A DNA stretch of 64,000 nt from Streptomyces vilmorinianum (GCF_005517195.1 NZ_CP040244.1:4916001-4980000), one strand, 5' to 3'. Positions 27,770 to 36,530 are shown, counted from the stretch's first letter. The notes: generated by a model from the letters alone, not told the origin. Numbers and translations are program-made.

Positions 27770-29944
27770 TCAGGCGCTCGTGAGGACGACGAGCCGCTGG
27801 GTCGCCCGGGTCATCGCGACATAGCGGTCGACCGCTCCTTCGACGCCCTCGCCGAACGTCTCCGGGTCGATGAGGACGACCAGGTCGAATTCGAGCCCCT
27901 TCGACAGTTCCGGGGTCAGCGACCGGACACGGGAGGTCTCCCGGAACGTGCCCTCGCCGGTGTCACCGGTGCCGATGACGCAGGCGATCCCCTCGGCATG
28001 CGTGGCGAGCCAGGTGTCGAGGACCGAGTCCAGTTCCGTGACGGATCCGTGGACGACGGGGACGCCGTTGCTGCGGATGGAGGTCGGCACGTTGGCGTCC
28101 GGGAGCACGGCCCGGATGACCGGCTCGGCTTCCGTCATGACCTCTTCCGGCGTGCGGTAGTTGACGCTCAGGGAGGCCATGGTGATCCGGTTCAGCCCGA
28201 CCCGTTCGAGCCGCTCCTCCCACGACTCCGTGAACCCGTGCCTGGCCTGGGCGCGGTCCCCGACGATGGTGAGGCTCCGGGACGGGCAGCGGAGCAGCAG
28301 CATCTGCCATTCCGCGTCGGTCAGTTCCTGGGCCTCGTCCACGACGATGTGCGCGAACGGGCCCGCGAGCAGGTCCCGGTCGGTGGTGGGCAGTGCGGAG
28401 TCGTCGATCAGGCTGTCCTGGAGGTCCTTTCCGCGCAGCATCGTGACCGCGCCCTCACCGTCGTCGTCGGCGGCGAGCACGTTGTCGATGACGCCGGCCA
28501 TGCGCTCGCGTTCGGCGGCGACAGCGGCGTCGCGCCGGCGCTTGCGCAGGGACGCCTCCGGGTCTCCGAGCCGCTGCCGCGCCGCGTCGAGGAGCGGCAG
28601 GTCGGACACCGTCCAGGCGTGGGGGGCCTCCTTGCGCTGGAGCTTGCGCACGTCCTCGCGGTCGAGCCAGGGCGCGCACATCCGCAGGTAGGCGGGGACC
28701 GACCACAGGTCGCCGACGAGGTCGGTCGCTTCGAGCAGCGGCCACGCCCCGTTGAGGGTCCTGACCAGCTCCCTGTCCCGCATGAGCGACGCGCGGAACT
28801 GCTCGGGCGAGACGTCGCCGTCGAACTTGTCCATGAGGATCGTGACCAGTTCCTCCCAGATCTGTTCGCGCGCCTCGTTGTGCGCGGTGCCTCGTCCCGC
28901 CGCCTCGAACGCCTCGGCCCAGTCGTCGGCGCTCAGCCGGATGTCGGCCCAGTCGGTCGTGACCGTCATCCCCTCGGCGGGCGGCTCCTCGTAGAACCTG
29001 ACGGCCTTCTCGATCGCCTTCACCATGTCCGCGGACGACTTCAGGCGGGCCACGTCCGGGTCGGTCTCGACCCCCGCCGTGGCGCCCTCGTCGACGAGGT
29101 CCCGCAGGGTGCAGGTCTGCACGCCCTCCTCGCCGAGGCTGGGCAGGACGTCTTCCACGTACGCCAGGTAGGGCCGGTGCGGACCGACGAACAGCACGCC
29201 GCCCCGACGGTGACCGAGACGGGGGTCGGAGTAGAGGAGGTGGGCGGTGCGGTGCAGGGCGACGACGGTCTTGCCGGTGCCAGGACCGCCGTCGACGACG
29301 AGCGCACCACGGGATTCCGCCCGGATGATGGCGTCCTGGTCGGCCTGGATGGTGGCGAGCACGTCCCGCATCCGGGACGACCGGTTGCCGCCCAGGCCGG
29401 CGATGAACGCGGACTGGTCGTCGAGCGCGGCATGCCCCTCGAGCGCGTCGGCGGTGAACACCTCGTCCCAGTAGTCGCTGATCCGGCCGCGGGTCCAGCG
29501 GTACCTGCGGCGGCTCGTCAGACCCATCGGGTCGGCGTGGGTCGCCGCGAAGAACGGCTCGGCGGCGGGCGAGCGCCAGTCGATCAGCAGCCGTCGACCG
29601 GCGCTGTCGGTGAGGCCGAGCCGTCCGATGTACACGGGCTCGGGGCTGTCCACGCCGACGACGTGTCCGAGGCACAGGTCCAGGCCGAAGCGACGCAAGG
29701 TGCGCAGCCGACCGCTGAGCCGGTGGATCTCCATGTCCCGCTCCATCGCCTCACGGCCGACCCCGCCGGGCGCCTTGCGCACGGCGTCGAGGCGGTCGGA
29801 CAGTTCGGCGATCGCCTGCTCGAGGCTCTCCGCGATGGCGGCGAAGTGCTGCTCGTCGTCGGCGATCAGCCGCGGGTCGGCCTTGGGGGCGAGGCGGTCG
29901 GGAAGGTCGAACGCGCTGGTGGTCAGGTGGTGCATCACACGCAC
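27770..29944 (-). CDS. helR: HelR-type RNA polymerase-associated helicase-like ATPase (rifamycin tolerance)
   Basis: A 724-residue HelD-class SF1-like ATPase. It has an N-terminal coiled coil (ADDEQHFAAIAESLEQAIAE), Walker A GGPGTGKT near residues 219-226, Walker B IVVDEAQELTDAEWQML, VGDRAQARHG, and a C-terminal LSVNYRTPEEV and MTRATQRLVVL. Known HelD/HelR proteins bind core RNA polymerase and release it from stalled complexes. Streptomyces HelR displaces rifamycins and gives resistance. The best start is GTG at 29944 with GGGAG upstream; ATG at 29935 is the alternative, and longer starts would run through the regulatory element. A perfect rifamycin-associated element lies 61 bp upstream and supports the HelR rather than generic HelD assignment. 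Confidence 0.9.
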   Translation of the reverse strand: MRVMHHLTTSAFDLPDRLAPKADPRLIADDEQHFAAIAESLEQAIAELSDRLDAVRKAPGGVGREAMERDMEIHRLSGRLRTLRRFGLDLCLGHVVGVDSPEPVYIGRLGLTDSAGRRLLIDWRSPAAEPFFAATHADPMGLTSRRRYRWTRGRISDYWDEVFTADALEGHAALDDQSAFIAGLGGNRSSRMRDVLATIQADQDAIIRAESRGALVVDGGPGTGKTVVALHRTAHLLYSDPRLGHRRGGVLFVGPHRPYLAYVEDVLPSLGEEGVQTCTLRDLVDEGATAGVETDPDVARLKSSADMVKAIEKAVRFYEEPPAEGMTVTTDWADIRLSADDWAEAFEAAGRGTAHNEAREQIWEELVTILMDKFDGDVSPEQFRASLMRDRELVRTLNGAWPLLEATDLVGDLWSVPAYLRMCAPWLDREDVRKLQRKEAPHAWTVSDLPLLDAARQRLGDPEASLRKRRRDAAVAAERERMAGVIDNVLAADDDGEGAVTMLRGKDLQDSLIDDSALPTTDRDLLAGPFAHIVVDEAQELTDAEWQMLLLRCPSRSLTIVGDRAQARHGFTESWEERLERVGLNRITMASLSVNYRTPEEVMTEAEPVIRAVLPDANVPTSIRSNGVPVVHGSVTELDSVLDTWLATHAEGIACVIGTGDTGEGTFRETSRVRSLTPELSKGLEFDLVVLIDPETFGEGVEGAVDRYVAMTRATQRLVVLTSA

Positions 29945-30005
29945 TTGGTGAATCTCCCGTTTCCGCAGGTTGTGGCTTCGGCCTGCGAATTCTGCGGCAC
30001 GACCC

Positions 30006-30024
30006 GGGCCTTGCCGCAAGCCCC
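30006..30024 (-). promoter_or_regulatory. Rifamycin-associated element (RAE) upstream of helR
   Basis: On the minus strand the sequence is GGGGCTTGCGGCAAGGCCC. This 19-bp inverted repeat matches, as I recall it, the RAE consensus described upstream of rifamycin-resistance genes (rph, rox, arr, helR) in actinomycetes. It lies 61 bp before the helR start. A TATAGC hexamer is further upstream. The element is known to mediate induction by rifamycins. Confidence 0.88.
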
Positions 30025-30226
30025 CCGGTGCGCTATACGTTAAGAGTGGCGGGGAGTGGGTGCGCTCGTGTGCCCAAGCGCCAGGTGTGACGAGGCGGCC
30101 TCCAGGGCGATGCCGGGACGATCTGCACGCCGTAGGCGTCGACGGACGGTCACCTCTCTCAACGAGCTTCGCTCCTCATGGAGTTGCGCGATGGCTGTCC
30201 CATGACCAGGGTCCATGCGGAGATTC

Positions 30227-30256
30227 GGCCCCGGCCGACGGTTGTCGGCCGGGGCC
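30227..30256. terminator. Strong hairpin, 13-bp perfect stem
   Basis: GGCCCCGGCCGAC and GTCGGCCGGGGCC pair exactly around a GGTT loop. It sits 8 bp past the stop codon of the immunity-like ORF (minus strand) and on the far side of the helR promoter region. No U-tract follows, as is usual in Streptomyces. Confidence 0.8.
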
Positions 30257-30264
30257 CGGCTCGG

Positions 30265-30701
30265 TCAGCCGGTCTCACGCCACCAGGCGGGGGACACGCT
30301 GAGGCTCCACAGTTCGCCCCTCTCTCCCTGGGCGTCGGCATCCACCCGGACGATGAGCCGCGCACCGGACCCGGGGACCCGGTAGCGGCGGAAGTCCGTG
30401 GCCGTCGCGTCGCCATCCGGTTCGACCGAGCGACCCAGTTCGTTGATCGCCGCGATCAGGTCCTCGGCGCGCGCCGAAGAGGCGAAGGCGCCGTACGAGT
30501 TGCGAAGGGCGGCCACCACGGCCGACTCCGGGTCCCACCTCAACCGGTGCACCTGCACGCTGATTCCGAAGCAGGGCCAGGAACCCCGCTCCTCCTGGAA
30601 CGACAGCTCCACGAGCCCGTAGTCCCGGCGCCGGAGCCCCGCGTCCGCGTCGTCGACGTAGTCGTCGCCCAGCCGGTCCGCCCACTCGGCGGGCTGCGCG
30701 C
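30265..30701 (-). pseudogene. C-terminal part of a frameshifted immunity/toxin-tail-like protein
   Basis: This frame encodes about 140 good residues: AEWADRLGDDYVDDADAGLR, RRDYGLVELSFQEERGSW, VVAALRNSYGAFASSARAED, RYRVPGSGARLIVRVDADAQ and a WSLSVSPAWWRETG end. It has no start codon of its own. Upstream in this frame the translation turns Arg/His-rich. The coherent sequence continues in another frame from about 30702. Removing one GC from the GCGCGC run at 30696-30701 would join KEGRSA to QPAEWADRL. It resembles small cytosolic proteins encoded beside polymorphic toxins, but no family is recognised. Confidence 0.5.
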
Positions 30702-31106
30702 CGAGCGGCCTTCCTTCATGGCCTTGGCGCTGGACTCGAACACCTCCTTGACCCCCTTCGTCACCCTGATCATGTCCGCGCGCACCTTCGGGTCGGCCTT
30801 GATCGCCACGACGACGGCGTCGACCTGCTTCTGCGTGGCCGTGCCGCGCGACAGGTCGACGGCGTCGCTCCACTCGCCGGGGCCTTCGCCCGAGCCGATG
30901 GTCCGGAACGGGTGACGGTCCGTCGCCGTGACGGTGTCGGTGCGGTCACCCGCGTCGCCGTCGGTGTCCACGGTCAGGGTGACCAGGCGCTTCTCCCCCG
31001 AGCCGGTGATCAGGCCGGTCACGGGCTGGGGCCCGGTGAGACCGGTCTCGGGGTCCGTGGCCAGGACCTCGTCGCCTTCGCTGTTGAGGCCATGTCGCCT
31101 GAAGCG
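30702..31106 (-). pseudogene. Remnant of a polymorphic-toxin pretoxin HINT domain
   Basis: The frame reads GDEVLATDPETGLTGPQPVT, then a KRLVTLTVDTDGD stretch and TVTATDRHPF. This pattern is the start of the intein-like HINT domain that precedes toxin tips in Streptomyces Rhs/WapA-type proteins. It has no start codon or upstream body, and the HINT domain is cut off right after HPF. It then joins an unrelated-looking segment, SDAVDLSRGTATQKQVDAVV then KADPKVRADMIRVTKGVKEV, which frameshifts into the ORF ending at 30265. It starts just after the terminator of the CNNM operon, so it is a fragment left by deletion. Confidence 0.55.
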
Positions 31107-31123
31107 GTGAGGAAGCCGTCGGT

Positions 31124-31168
31124 CCGCAGCCGAGCCCGGGCGTGGATGTCACCCGGGCCTGGCTGCGG
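31124..31168 (-). terminator. Hairpin after the first CNNM gene pair
   Basis: CCGCAGCC-GA-GCCCGGG pairs with CCCGGGC-CT-GGCTGCGG around an 11-nt loop, giving a stem of about 17 bp with one mismatch and one wobble. It begins 19 bp past the stop of the 339-residue CNNM gene, so it likely ends that operon. Confidence 0.7.
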
Positions 31169-31186
31169 CCGGCCGTCACCGCCAGG

Positions 31187-32206
31187 TCACACGGTCTGCG
31201 GCCCCATGATCCGGACAAGGAGGTCGTCGAGGCTGACCAGCCCGGTGAGTGCTCCCTGTTCGTCCCGTACGAGGGCGAGGGAGGCACGGCGCTGGCGGAG
31301 CTGTTCGACGGCGTGGGAGACCGTGTCGGTCGCGGCCAGTTCAGGGACGGGTCGGGCGAGGTCGCGGGCGGTGAGGGTGCGGCCGCGGGTGCGGGCGACC
31401 AGGGCGTCGCGGGCGTGGACGGAGCCGAGGATGTGGTCCCCGTCGCGGACGAGGAGGCGGGCGCGGTCGGTCTGGGAGGCCCGGTCGAGGACCGCGTCGA
31501 GGTCGGCTCCGGCCGGGACGGTGACGATGTCGTCCGCCGGGGTCTGGAGTTCGGCGACCGGGGTCTGTGGTTCGGTCAGGGAGCGGGTGATGAGCTGGGA
31601 GTCGGTCTTGTTGATCAGGCCGAGGCGCTCGGACTCCTCGACGAGGTGGGTAAGTTGCTCGCGGTTGTGGACGGCGGTCAGTTCGTCGCGGGGCTGGACG
31701 CGGCACAACCGTACGAGCGCGTTGCTGACCTTGTTCAGGACCCAGAGCAGGGGACGTACGGCCTTGACGACGGCGCGGAAGGGCGGGGTGAGCAGCATCG
31801 CGGAGCGCTCGGGGTGGGCGATGGCCCAGGACTTGGGGGCCATCTCGCCGACGACCATGTGGAGGAAGACCACGATGATCATGGCGACGGCGAAGGCGAT
31901 GCCGTAGCTGAGGGCCGTGGGCAGACCGAGCTCGACCAGCAGGGGGTCGAGCTCGTGGGAGATCGCCGGCTTGGAGATCGAGCCGAGCCCCAGGGTGCAG
32001 ATGGTGATACCGAGCTGGGCGCCGGCGAGCATCAGCGACAGCTCGCGCATACCGGCGAGGGCGGCCTTCGCGCCGCGCTGTCCGTCCGCGACGGCCTTCT
32101 CGATGCGGTGGCGCTTGGCGGCGACGAGCGCGAACTCGGCGGCGACGAAGAAGCCGCTGCCGATCAGGAGCAGGACGGTGACGAAGAGGGCCATGGGGAA
32201 GCTCAT
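31187..32206 (-). CDS. CNNM/CorB-type membrane protein with CBS domains (short form)
   Basis: A 339-residue protein. The N-terminal CNNM (DUF21) domain has three or four membrane segments (FVTVLLLIGSGFFVAAEFAL, LMLAGAQLGITICTLGLGSI, VVGEMAPKSWAIAHPERSA). Two CBS modules follow (DDIVTVPAGADLDAVLDRA; VSHAVEQLRQRRASLALVRD). Family members (CorB/CorC, CNNM, older name hemolysin-like) handle Mg2+ export or envelope homeostasis. It lacks the C-terminal CorC_HlyC domain of its partner. Its start overlaps the stop of the 444-residue partner by 4 bp (ATGA), so it is the second gene of a coupled pair. Confidence 0.88.
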   Translation of the reverse strand: MSFPMALFVTVLLLIGSGFFVAAEFALVAAKRHRIEKAVADGQRGAKAALAGMRELSLMLAGAQLGITICTLGLGSISKPAISHELDPLLVELGLPTALSYGIAFAVAMIIVVFLHMVVGEMAPKSWAIAHPERSAMLLTPPFRAVVKAVRPLLWVLNKVSNALVRLCRVQPRDELTAVHNREQLTHLVEESERLGLINKTDSQLITRSLTEPQTPVAELQTPADDIVTVPAGADLDAVLDRASQTDRARLLVRDGDHILGSVHARDALVARTRGRTLTARDLARPVPELAATDTVSHAVEQLRQRRASLALVRDEQGALTGLVSLDDLLVRIMGPQTV

Positions 32207-33537
32207 GCCTGCGCCTCCTCGGCGGATTCGGCGGCTGCGACGCGTTCGAGGCGGACGCGTTCGGGGACGTGCCGGTCGAGGCTGAGGACCTCGATGCGGA
32301 CATCGTCGACGGTGAGGCGGTCGCCGATGGTCGGGAAGCGGCCAAGGCGGTCGATGATCAGGCCGGCCACGGTGTCGTAGTCCTCCTCCTCGGGCAGGGC
32401 GATGCCGGTGGCGTCCTCGACCTCGTCCAGGCGGCGGCCCGCGTCCACCCGCCAGCCCTCCCCGTCCTGGACGGCGAGGGCGACGACGGTGTCGCTCTCG
32501 TCGGCGATGTCGCCGACGAGTTCTTCGGCGATGTCCTCGTAGGTGACGATGCCGGCGACGCCGCCGTGCTCGTCCAGGACGACGGCGAACTCGTCGTCCG
32601 CCTCCCGCATCTGTGCCACCGCCTGCGGCAGCGGCAGCGTGTCGGGCAGCAGCAGTGGCGAGCGGCCGGCTTCCCCCGCCGTCATGTTCTCGAAGCGGTC
32701 TGCCGACAGGCGCACGAGTTCCCGTACACCGAGGACACCGGCGACGTCGTCCGGATGGTCGCCGAGCACCGGGTAGTTGGAGTGGCCGTACTTCGCGATC
32801 AGCTCGACGGCCTCGGCGAGCGGGGCGTCCTTGCGTACGAACACGGCGTCCACGCGCGGAACCATGACCTCGTCCAGGGTCCGCTCGGAGAACTCCAGGG
32901 CGTGGTCGAGGAGTTCGGCCGTGTCGGCGGGCAGCTGGCCCTGTTCGTGGGACTCCCCGATCAAGTGGCTGAGCTCTTCGAGCGTCGCGCCGTGGTGCAG
33001 TTCCTCGACCGGCTCGATGCCGACCTTGCGCAGCAGCTTGTTGGCGGCGCCGTCGAAGACGTGGACGACCGGTCCGACGATCTTCAGATAGACGAGAGTG
33101 GAGGAGGCCAGCGACTTGGCGAGCCGCTCGGGCACCGCCAGCGCCAGGTTCTTCGGGGCGAGTTCGCCGAGCACCATCTGCAGCACGGTCGCCACCACGA
33201 AGGCGAGCGTGACGGAGATCGCGGAGACGGCGCCCTCGGACAGCCCCGTCCCCTCCAATGCGGGCTTCAGGAGCGCCGAGACCGACGGCTCGGCGAGGAA
33301 GCCGACGACCAGACCGGTGACGGTGATGCCGAGCTGTGCGCCGGAGAGCATGAAGGAGAGCCGTTCGAGGACCTTCAGCGCGCGGGCGGCCCGCTTGTCG
33401 CCGGCCGCTGCCTCACCGGCGAGCGCGATGCGGTCGGCGGCGACGTAGGCGAACTCCTGCGCGACGAAATAGCCGGTGCCGGCGGTCAGCACGAGGACGG
33501 CCAGCAGGCCGAGAGCGGCGTTCATCGGCTGCCGCAC
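32203..33537 (-). CDS. CNNM/CorB-type membrane protein with CBS and CorC_HlyC domains (long form)
   Basis: A 444-residue protein. It has a CNNM transmembrane domain (GTGYFVAQEFAYVAADRIAL, MLSGAQLGITVTGLVVGFLA, GELAPKNLALAVPERLA), a CBS pair (VMVPRVDAVFVRKDAPLAEA; VVLDEHGGVAGIVTYEDIAE) and a C-terminal CorC_HlyC domain (EEDYDTVAGLIIDRLGRFP). It is a predicted Mg2+ or ion transport/homeostasis protein. GTG at 33537 is used; ATG at 33525 (MNAALGLLAV) is an alternative. It leads the downstream CNNM pair. A 126-bp gap separates it from the upstream pair and contains a 15-16-bp direct repeat of ATCTxCGGGTACG at 33620-33650. Confidence 0.88.
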   Translation of the reverse strand: MRQPMNAALGLLAVLVLTAGTGYFVAQEFAYVAADRIALAGEAAAGDKRAARALKVLERLSFMLSGAQLGITVTGLVVGFLAEPSVSALLKPALEGTGLSEGAVSAISVTLAFVVATVLQMVLGELAPKNLALAVPERLAKSLASSTLVYLKIVGPVVHVFDGAANKLLRKVGIEPVEELHHGATLEELSHLIGESHEQGQLPADTAELLDHALEFSERTLDEVMVPRVDAVFVRKDAPLAEAVELIAKYGHSNYPVLGDHPDDVAGVLGVRELVRLSADRFENMTAGEAGRSPLLLPDTLPLPQAVAQMREADDEFAVVLDEHGGVAGIVTYEDIAEELVGDIADESDTVVALAVQDGEGWRVDAGRRLDEVEDATGIALPEEEDYDTVAGLIIDRLGRFPTIGDRLTVDDVRIEVLSLDRHVPERVRLERVAAAESAEEAQA

Positions 33538-33664
33538 CCCATCACGTACGTCGCGTAGGGGTGCGTCGGTCTGGCGGACAAGGTGGTGCTCCTTCGTGGG
33601 GCGGTGATCAGAACTGACTATCTGCGGGTACGGCGATCTACGGGTACGCGACGGGCCGCGCGGG

Positions 33665-34681
33665 TCACACGGCGGCGGGGCCGACCAGCTCCTCCAGGAC
33701 GTCCTCCATCGTCACGTAGCCGAGAACGGTCCCGGCCTGGCCGGTGACGGCGGCGAGGTGGCTGCCGGCGGCGCGCAGGGCGGTGAGGGTGTCGTCCAGC
33801 GGGGTGTCGATCCGTACGCGCGTCACGGCGTGGAACGCGGTGCGCGGGAACGGCTTGTCGCGGTCGGTGACACCGAGGGTGTCCTTGATGTGCAGGTAGC
33901 CCAGGACGGCCCCGGCCGGGCCGGTGACCGGGAATCGGGAGTAGCCCGCGCGTGCCGCGGCCCGCTCCAGCTCGGCAGGGGTGATCCGGTGGTCGACCGT
34001 GACCATCCGCGCCGCCGGAACGAGGATCTCGCCGACCGGCCGGGTCCCCAGCTCCAGCGCGTCACGCAGCCGCTCGCCGTCGGCGGGCGACAGCAGTCCG
34101 GCCTCACTGGTGTCCTGGACCATGCGGGCGAGTTCGTCGTCGGTGAAGACCGAGGAGACCTCGTCCTTCGGTTCGACGCGCAGCAGGCGCAGCAGGGCGT
34201 TGGCGAAGGCGTTGATGCCGAAGACGACGGGCTTCAGCGCGTGGGTGAGGGCGACCAGCGGCGGGCCGAGGAGCAGCGCGGTCTTCACCGGGGCGGCGAG
34301 CGCGATGTTCTTGGGGACCATCTCGCCGATGAGCATGTGCGCGTACGTGGCCAGGGTGAGCGCGATGACGAAGGCGATCGGGTGCACGAGGGCGTCCGGT
34401 ACGTGGGTGGCCTCGAAGGCCGGTTCCAGGAGGTGGGCGATGGCCGGTTCGGCGACCGCGCCGAGCACCAGTGACGAGGCGGTGATGCCGAGCTGGGCGG
34501 TGGCCAGCAGGGCGGAGATGTGCTCCAGGCCCCACAGGACCATGCGGGCCCGCCGGTCGCCCTCGCGGGCCGGCGGCTCGATCTGGCTGCGGCGCACGGA
34601 GATCAGGGAGAACTCGCCGCCGACGAAGAGCGCGTTCGTCAGGAGGGTGAGGAAGCCGATGGTGAGCTGGAGCACGGTCAT
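33665..34681 (-). CDS. CNNM/CorB-type membrane protein with CBS domains (short form, second pair)
   Basis: A 338-residue paralogue of the short protein of the other pair. The CNNM domain (LLTNALFVGGEFSLISVRRS, LLATAQLGITASSLVLGAVA, MLIGEMVPKNIALAAPVKTA) precedes two CBS modules (EILVPAARMVTVDHRITPAE; LGYVTMEDVLEELVGPA). It has no CorC_HlyC tail. Its ATG overlaps the last base of the upstream long-form gene (TGATG), so it is translationally coupled. A role in divalent-cation or envelope homeostasis is inferred from the family. Confidence 0.88.
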   Translation of the reverse strand: MTVLQLTIGFLTLLTNALFVGGEFSLISVRRSQIEPPAREGDRRARMVLWGLEHISALLATAQLGITASSLVLGAVAEPAIAHLLEPAFEATHVPDALVHPIAFVIALTLATYAHMLIGEMVPKNIALAAPVKTALLLGPPLVALTHALKPVVFGINAFANALLRLLRVEPKDEVSSVFTDDELARMVQDTSEAGLLSPADGERLRDALELGTRPVGEILVPAARMVTVDHRITPAELERAAARAGYSRFPVTGPAGAVLGYLHIKDTLGVTDRDKPFPRTAFHAVTRVRIDTPLDDTLTALRAAGSHLAAVTGQAGTVLGYVTMEDVLEELVGPAAV

Positions 34682-36015
34682 CAGGCCACCTCGGCGTGCT
34701 GGTGCTCCGAACGGCGGGCGGGCTCGGTGAGGTGGACCCGGTCGGCCCGGCGGTGCTCGATGTCGAGGACGTCGAGTCGCCAGCCGTCCAGCAGGATCGC
34801 GTCGCCTTGGGCGGGGATCCGGCCGAGGCGGGTGGCGATCAGGCCGGCCACCGTCTCGTACGGGCCGTCGGGCGCCCTCAGCCCTATGCGGGCCAGCTCG
34901 TCGATCCGTACGCCTCCGTCGGCCTCCCAGGTGGCGCGGCCGTCCTCGGTGGGCGGCGCGGGGAGCAGGTCGGGGACCTCGACGGGGTCGTGCTCGTCGC
35001 GGACCTCGCCGACGACCTCCTCGACGATGTCCTCCACCGTCGCCACACCCGCCATACCGCCGTACTCGTCGATGACGACCGCCATGGTCCGGTGCTCCCG
35101 CATCCGCTCCAGGAGCCGGTCGGCGGGCAGCGTCTCGGGCACGAGGAGCGGCTCGGTCACCAGCTCGGTGATCGGGGTGGCCGCCCGGGCGGCCGGTTCC
35201 AGGGCCAGGACGTCACGGATGTGGACGGTGCCGATCACGTCGTCCAGGGAGACCCGGTAGACCGGGAAGCGGGACAGCCCGGTGGCGTACGTGAGGTTCG
35301 CGGCGTCGGCGGCCGTGGCCTGGGCCTCCAGGGCGCGGACATCGACGCGCGGCGTCATCACGTTCTCGGCCGTGAGCTCGCCCAGGTGGAGGGTACGGAC
35401 GAACAACTCGACGGAGTCCGCCTCGATGGCGCCCTCGGCGGCGCTGTGCCGGGCCAGGGACGCCAGCTCGGCGGGGGTGCGGACGGTGGCGAGTTCCTCG
35501 GCCGGTTCCAGGCCGAAGCGGCGTACGAACCGGTTCGCGGTGTTGTTGAGGTGCCGGATGAACGGCCCGAAGGCGGCGGTGAAGCCCCGCTGGGGTCCGG
35601 CCACGACCTTGGCGACGGCCAGCGGGCGCGAGATCGCCCAGTTCTTCGGGACCAGCTCGCCCACGACCATCAGCACGACGGTGGAGATCGCCACACCGAG
35701 AACGGTGGCGACCGAGGACGCCGCGCCGCCGAGGCCGATCGCTTCCAGCGGGCCGCGCAGCAGCGCCGCCAGGGAAGGCTCGGCGAGCATGCCGATCACC
35801 AGCGAGGTGACGGTGATACCGAGCTGGGCGCCGGAGAGCTGGACGGTCAGCCGCCGGACGGCGCGCAGCGCACCCTCGGCGCCTCGCTCCTTCGCCTCGA
35901 CGGCCCGCTCCAGCTCACCGCGCTCGACGGTGGTGAGGGAGAACTCGGCCGCGACGAACACCGCACACGCCAGCGTGAGGGCCAGGGCCAGAAGCAGCAG
36001 AAGCACTTCGGTCAC
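34681..36015 (-). CDS. CNNM/CorB-type membrane protein with CBS and CorC_HlyC domains (long form, second pair)
   Basis: A 444-residue long-form paralogue. It has a CNNM domain (ALTLACAVFVAAEFSLTTVE, VQLSGAQLGITVTSLVIGML, VVGELVPKNWAISRPLA), a CBS pair (NVMTPRVDVRALEAQATAAD; VVIDEYGGMAGVATVEDIVE) and a CorC_HlyC C-terminus (GPYETVAGLIATRLGRIP). GTG at 36015 is the start. It is the first gene of a four-gene minus-strand run (two long/short pairs). A TCTACA-N4-TGTAAA operator-like dyad lies 135 bp upstream, which links this run to the BlaI-type repressor at 40.6-41.0 kb. Confidence 0.88.
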   Translation of the reverse strand: MTEVLLLLLALALTLACAVFVAAEFSLTTVERGELERAVEAKERGAEGALRAVRRLTVQLSGAQLGITVTSLVIGMLAEPSLAALLRGPLEAIGLGGAASSVATVLGVAISTVVLMVVGELVPKNWAISRPLAVAKVVAGPQRGFTAAFGPFIRHLNNTANRFVRRFGLEPAEELATVRTPAELASLARHSAAEGAIEADSVELFVRTLHLGELTAENVMTPRVDVRALEAQATAADAANLTYATGLSRFPVYRVSLDDVIGTVHIRDVLALEPAARAATPITELVTEPLLVPETLPADRLLERMREHRTMAVVIDEYGGMAGVATVEDIVEEVVGEVRDEHDPVEVPDLLPAPPTEDGRATWEADGGVRIDELARIGLRAPDGPYETVAGLIATRLGRIPAQGDAILLDGWRLDVLDIEHRRADRVHLTEPARRSEHQHAEVA

Positions 36016-36150
36016 CGTGCCACCCCCGCTCCCTGGCTCGACTCGGCCGGGCAGGCGGTGGCACGGCCGGTACTGGGAGGCTCACCCATTGCGGGTCGCT
36101 CACTCCTTCTCTTCCTCGGGCGGAATCGGTGGTCAGAGACCACACGGGCT

Positions 36151-36166
36151 TCTACACCACTGTAAA
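36151..36166. promoter_or_regulatory. BlaI-type operator candidate 1 (upstream of the CNNM operon)
   Basis: TCTACA-CCAC-TGTAAA; five of six base pairs of the dyad match the pattern shared by four other sites. It lies between the CNNM operon start (36015) and the small membrane protein gene at 36294-36530. Confidence 0.65.
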
Positions 36167-36293
36167 GGAAAGGCAAACGGGCATCGAGAGCCGAGGGCGC
36201 GTCGCCTGGCCGGGGCACGCGGGCGCGGGCAGACCCGGGGGCATGCGTCCAGGGCCTGGCCAGTGCCATGGGCGCCCCTGTGGAGGCGCCGGA

Positions 36294-36530
36294 CTATCGC
36301 TTCACGCCCCTCTCGGGCCGGCCCCAGTCCCTGGATCCGACGCCGGCGACGACCGCACCCGCGCCCAGCCCCAAGGCGATACCGAGCCCGATGTCTTCGA
36401 GCCAGACCACGCCGAACAGGACGCCGCCCAGCAGGCCGAGCGGGATCGCCAACGCCGCCACCGCGCCGCGGGATCGGCGGGCAGGGCCGCCCTTGTCCGT
36501 CACGCCTGCATCCTGCGGCTCGTCCGTCAC
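36294..36530 (-). CDS. Small membrane protein with two transmembrane helices
   Basis: A 78-residue protein. A polar N-terminus (MTDEPQDAGVTDKGGPARRS) is followed by two hydrophobic helices separated by a short acidic turn (ALAIPLGLLGGVLFGVVWL; GIALGLGAGAVVAGVG) and a basic tail. GTG at 36530 is chosen because AAGGTGG precedes it closely. No family name is known to me. It is divergent from the Spo0M-like gene across a gap holding BlaI-type operator candidate 2, so it is probably part of that regulon. Confidence 0.65.
   Translation of the reverse strand: MTDEPQDAGVTDKGGPARRSRGAVAALAIPLGLLGGVLFGVVWLEDIGLGIALGLGAGAVVAGVGSRDWGRPERGVKR

Noticed and set aside
30020..30226. Small genes on the plus strand between helR and the hairpin at 30227
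   Set aside because: Short open frames there have no ribosome-binding site or recognisable protein features.
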